Source: Balanoglossus misakiensis
Lineage: Eukaryota; Hemichordata
Direction: 5' to 3'
NCBI GenBank assembly: GCA_040954595.2
Contig: CM082579.2
Location: forward strand, 1,240,001 to 1,304,000
Length of the DNA: 64,000 nucleotides
Both the position numbers and the translations under genes were made by a program. The notes under the pieces were generated by a model. It was not told the origin of the DNA. It searched no databases and worked only from the letters and a program-made list of their open reading frames with translations. Shown here piece after piece: positions 60,438-64,000 of this stretch. Position 1 is the stretch's first letter. Each line of letters opens with the position of its first letter.

Positions 60438-63423
60438 GATCAGGCAACCGTTTTACGGGTTGAAATGGCATGTACACATTAATCTGTGACAAAGACTAGG
60501 TCCTGACATCCATGCTTCACAGGTTTTCTCGGTTGCCTGTTACCTGGGTTAGTCTCTTCACAATACAACTACGGATATGGTAGTTGGAATATTCAACCGC
60601 ATTCAGTGAGTCTCCACTCAAAACAAATGAAGACCAACGGAGCAAATCAAGTCTCCCCTGGAGCACAATTCCTGCAGGCTTAATATCCCTGACTGTCAGA
60701 AACTAATCCTTCTTCCCCAAACACAGCTCTCAATCTTCAAGAACATCAACGTTTGCAATTTATGCAGAAGATTACATGCAAAGCTGTGGTACACAAAGTT
60801 GTAATCCTGTCAACAAATGTCACTTTGTTGAAATCATTGCATCCTTGCATCTGCTCTCCTACTCTGAATCTTGAAACGCATTACTAGTCCAACTGCATCC
60901 TCACAACACAAGACAGTAATCCAACGGTGTGACTTGAAACTTCCGAACTGCAGTTTACACAACCATTTCTCTACTATTTATAAATTCAAATGATACTGAC
61001 ATGTCCATACAGAGCATCTCTATGATTCCATTGTTCCTGTGATGAGCATTTCGGCCAAATCCACTGTTTCCATCAATTATGTTTTGCTATGCTTATCTAA
61101 TAACACTGACCAATCAATAGAATAAATGGACATCCACGACAACGATCTACTTCACTCAGAGTGATTAGTGCATCAAATCAAAGTTGTGCACCATGCACGT
61201 CATACAGTCTATTTATTAACTCTAATTGGATTTATGAATCAATCCACTATATCGCTAGGTGATGAAATTGACTTCTCAGACTGGTCGACAGTTTGCGTCA
61301 GCTACAGTATTAGAAGATGTGAGTGATAAAATACAGACACTGGGGGAGTTCTGATCTCTGCATACTGGTACAGGGACATGTTTACATTTTGGTAAAATAA
61401 CCAGTGCCATATATCGCTTAGATAGAAAAGAAAAGTCAATGAGGTCTGCCACAGTCACTGGGGTCAAATAGTCAAGACAGCAAAGCACGATGCTTCTTGA
61501 GTCAGTATTTAATCTATGTTAAAATGCCCCACTTCTTTGATAGAGTAAGACTGAGCTTACTTTATATATGATTTTAATCAGAGTGGGCTTCACACTATTT
61601 CAGTCCATCATCTGATCAGAACACAGTTAATAGGAGAGAGTAGAAAAACACATGCAACCCATCAGAGATTTGTAGACAAATGACCCGACGTGATTCAGTG
61701 TTTACGAGTCTGATATGGACATGTGATGTCAGTATACTCAGTGTAAACTGAATGTGTGCAATCGGGTGAAAGTACTTAAAAGACGGCTGTAAAGCTTTTT
61801 ACACCAAAGACTAATCAGCATTAAATGCCTGACATGCAACAATGCATAACAAAACAGACTTAAATAGAAGTGGGGCAAGTGAAAAAAATCACCACCCAGT
61901 TTCCCATGATGCAGTTCACTCAACCAAATGGCTGCTGCAGGGTCATTCCCCCCCCCCCCCCCAGTCAGTACCATGTCAACATAATTACACACCTATTAAA
62001 CTTTGTCATCTGTGTTAATTACAATCATCTCATCTACCATTTCACAAGCTGATTAGAAAATTGAGTTGATTGAATATGCAGTTTCTGTTACAGCTGTCTT
62101 CTTGAAAAGTACCTTGGGTACTGGAATTTACATTTACTGATTTCATTTCTGTTCAGATTCATAATTTTTGTCTGCAAGAAAACTGAAACCAGCTATTCAT
62201 TTTTCAGTCATCCTGGGGCGTGCCCATGGATAGAGGAAGGAAGGAATGTGGTGGGAAGGCTAGAAAATACCGGACACTTGAATGACAAAATTTCATAACC
62301 AGCAACTATCCTGTGCAACTGCATAATCCTGTATCAATTTCACAGACTGAAGTCACTCCTAGTGTGCATTATGGTTTTGCCTTGACTGCACTGAATAAAA
62401 GCTTTTCTGTACTTTTGCCATACATATACAAATTTTTATGACAATGGTTTAATTTGTGAGGTCTCTCCTAAAACAAATTGGAATCCAAATACAGCAGTAT
62501 GTTTATAAATCTGAATGCAGCAAGCCAGACTAGACTACACTCCTGGATCATATTTGGCTCAACATGTCTCTTATAACAATGATAAAGCTGCTTATTCAAT
62601 AACAACAAATGATCTACACTCATGGCATGAACAGAAATGTATGCGTTACCAAGGTGATAACCATGGTTGCTGGGGAACAAGTTTGGAGGTCAGAAGTAAG
62701 AGTCAATGACCGACAGAACAGTTAGTTTGTGAGACTGCAGGCACTTTAATACAGTGTTCTACTGATGATGGACCATGATACATTATTGGGTGGCAAATAA
62801 GAGTGAAATCTACAAGCACATTTGAATCAACTTCAGATGTTTGATATCAATACAATCTGTGTCTGAGATCATTTGTGTGTGATACATCTTGTCCAGTAAT
62901 GAAATGCTGATACTGTGAATCTCTTATTTAGCAATGAAGCCTTGACAGCCATTATTATTACAACGCCTGATCCTAACTGAGCCATCATTGCATGTAATGG
63001 ATAAGTACTACGATCACAACTTCCCCAGCTACAGCAGTGACACTCAAAACTTGATGGAGAAGTGCAGGGTGGAAGTTGTTCCCATATCCTCACTAAAACC
63101 TCCTAAAGCCAAAAAGACACACTGCCTGCTATATAAGTTTACAATAACATAAAACCTGATGTCTAGATTGTTCAACAATCTGGCATGAGTTATTTCTTCC
63201 AGGGGACTGGAGCAATAAACTGTTCCCCTTGCAAACTGATACATTGATATTGTAAACAGGAAGGCCAACAAGGCCCATAGGAATGGAGGTCTGCAATGAT
63301 AAGCTACCAAGTGTTGTGTCCGACAGATCAAACAACATCTTCCAACTTGTTCTTCTTTCGTCCATCTCCATGTATTGATGTATGTACTTGGAACTGAAAA
63401 TCTAAGATGGTGTGTCCACTTAC
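60438..63423 (-). other. CRACD-like 5' UTR and intron between alternative first exons
   Basis: No further coding exon is seen. The 5' UTR and promoter for the 60437 start should lie immediately to the right of it. A poly(C) run occurs at 61949-61962. Confidence 0.45.
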
Positions 63424-63469
63424 CTTCTCCCCTGACACACATGGTACACTTGGAACGTCCCTTAGCCAT
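63424..63469 (-). CDS. Alternative first coding exon of the CRACD-like gene
   Basis: ATG at 63469, reading MAKGRSKCTMCVRGE, then donor G|GTAAG after one extra base (phase 1). The common second exon (58902-58678) begins with two bases completing a codon, so this exon joins in frame, giving Asp-Ser-Asp-Thr after it, exactly as the exon at 60437-60356 does. The peptide has a CxxC pair and basic residues. It is either an alternative promoter's first exon or a fortuitous match; it is too short to be sure. Confidence 0.5.
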
Positions 63470-64000
63470 GATGGGCAAACTTATTTCTCTCTGAACACCC
63501 TTGTGTGTTCTGTCAGAACTATGGTAAATATGGTGGGATGGTTTCGCCTTCATCCAGTTATGGAGTCCGGTTACTGAAGTTATGTGACACCCACCGACAA
63601 GCGGATGGTGCCTCAAGGAAGTCTCCTTAAGCAGCTTCCTATCATCTAGCTGGCTGCCTATCTCTGATGTATGCTTCAAAATTTCATGAATGTTGACATC
63701 TGATGTTATTGGTCACTTGGGTAGCACTGTATCAGCTAGTGTTTATAGTTCTTGTATGTTTGCATGGGTGAAGGACAGTAGTCTCCCTTATATTCCCCCC
63801 ATCTTTCGATTCACAAATCCAGTCCAAGCTAGCAGAGTGATTTATTTGATGATTGATCTATCTAGCAGAGGTTGGATATCTTAACCCACTGGCTTTGGAG
63901 ACAGAAGTTGTCCAGATCGTATTTCAGGTAATGAAGGCTAATGCCAGGAATGCACGATCAAAACAGTGATACAAGGTTAGTGAAGTGATCCTTGGTAGAT
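63470..64000. other. Upstream of the alternative first exon
   Basis: Possible 5' UTR and promoter of the longer CRACD-like transcript. The open minus-strand frame here (63679-63470) continues into the first exon but has no recognisable domain. Nothing else is supported. Confidence 0.35.

Noticed and set aside
63044-63679. 211-codon minus-strand open frame
   Set aside because: No recognisable domain, and it runs through a good splice donor at 63423. Only the short exon 63469-63424 inside it fits the neighbouring gene.

Overview
The window is nuclear DNA of an animal, most likely a marine invertebrate. It is AT-rich, its genes have many GT-AG introns, and it carries animal retroelements. It encodes three recognisable metazoan genes (CDKL5-type kinase, GRXCR1-type glutaredoxin, CRACD-like actin regulator). 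I cannot fix the phylum: an invertebrate deuterostome or a lophotrochozoan would both fit. All gene models are read by eye from splice sites, reading phase and homology; none has transcript support here. Layout: (1) 1-12.1 kb, + strand: the 3' three quarters of a CDKL5 orthologue in 17 exons whose phases all join, from the kinase alpha-C region to a short terminal exon; the start codon and P-loop lie to the left of the window. (2) 15.8-32.8 kb: a cluster of seven related small secreted cysteine-rich peptide genes (here A to G) plus two dead minus-strand signal-peptide exons. I do not recognise the family, and it is the best candidate for something undescribed. Each gene has a non-coding first exon, a signal-peptide exon ending in phase 1, one exon for the whole mature peptide (about 61-64 residues, 6-8 Cys near the C-terminus, usually a GYG-x-C-PAGC core), and where traceable a 3' UTR intron starting a few bases after the stop. 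All seven promoters share GTCACGCA just upstream of a TATA-like box. B, C, D, E and F are on +; A and G are on -. E has lost the front of its mature exon and carries a B-like 3' half. Retroelements have broken up the array: a solo LTR in an intron of D, a minus-strand LTR-element remnant with a tRNA-Leu primer site, and a non-LTR retrotransposon 3' end between E and F. (3) 34.9-46.7 kb, + strand: a complete four-exon GRXCR1-like gene (303 aa) with a Harbinger-like MITE rich in G runs in its large intron. (4) 51.6-63.5 kb, - strand: a complete CRACD/DUF4592-like actin-regulator gene (about 840 aa) that ends in a LIM domain and has two alternative first exons, both in matching phase. Remaining stretches are introns, UTRs or intergenic DNA with microsatellites. 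The flanking genes are single-copy and conserved and look unrelated in function to the peptide cluster.
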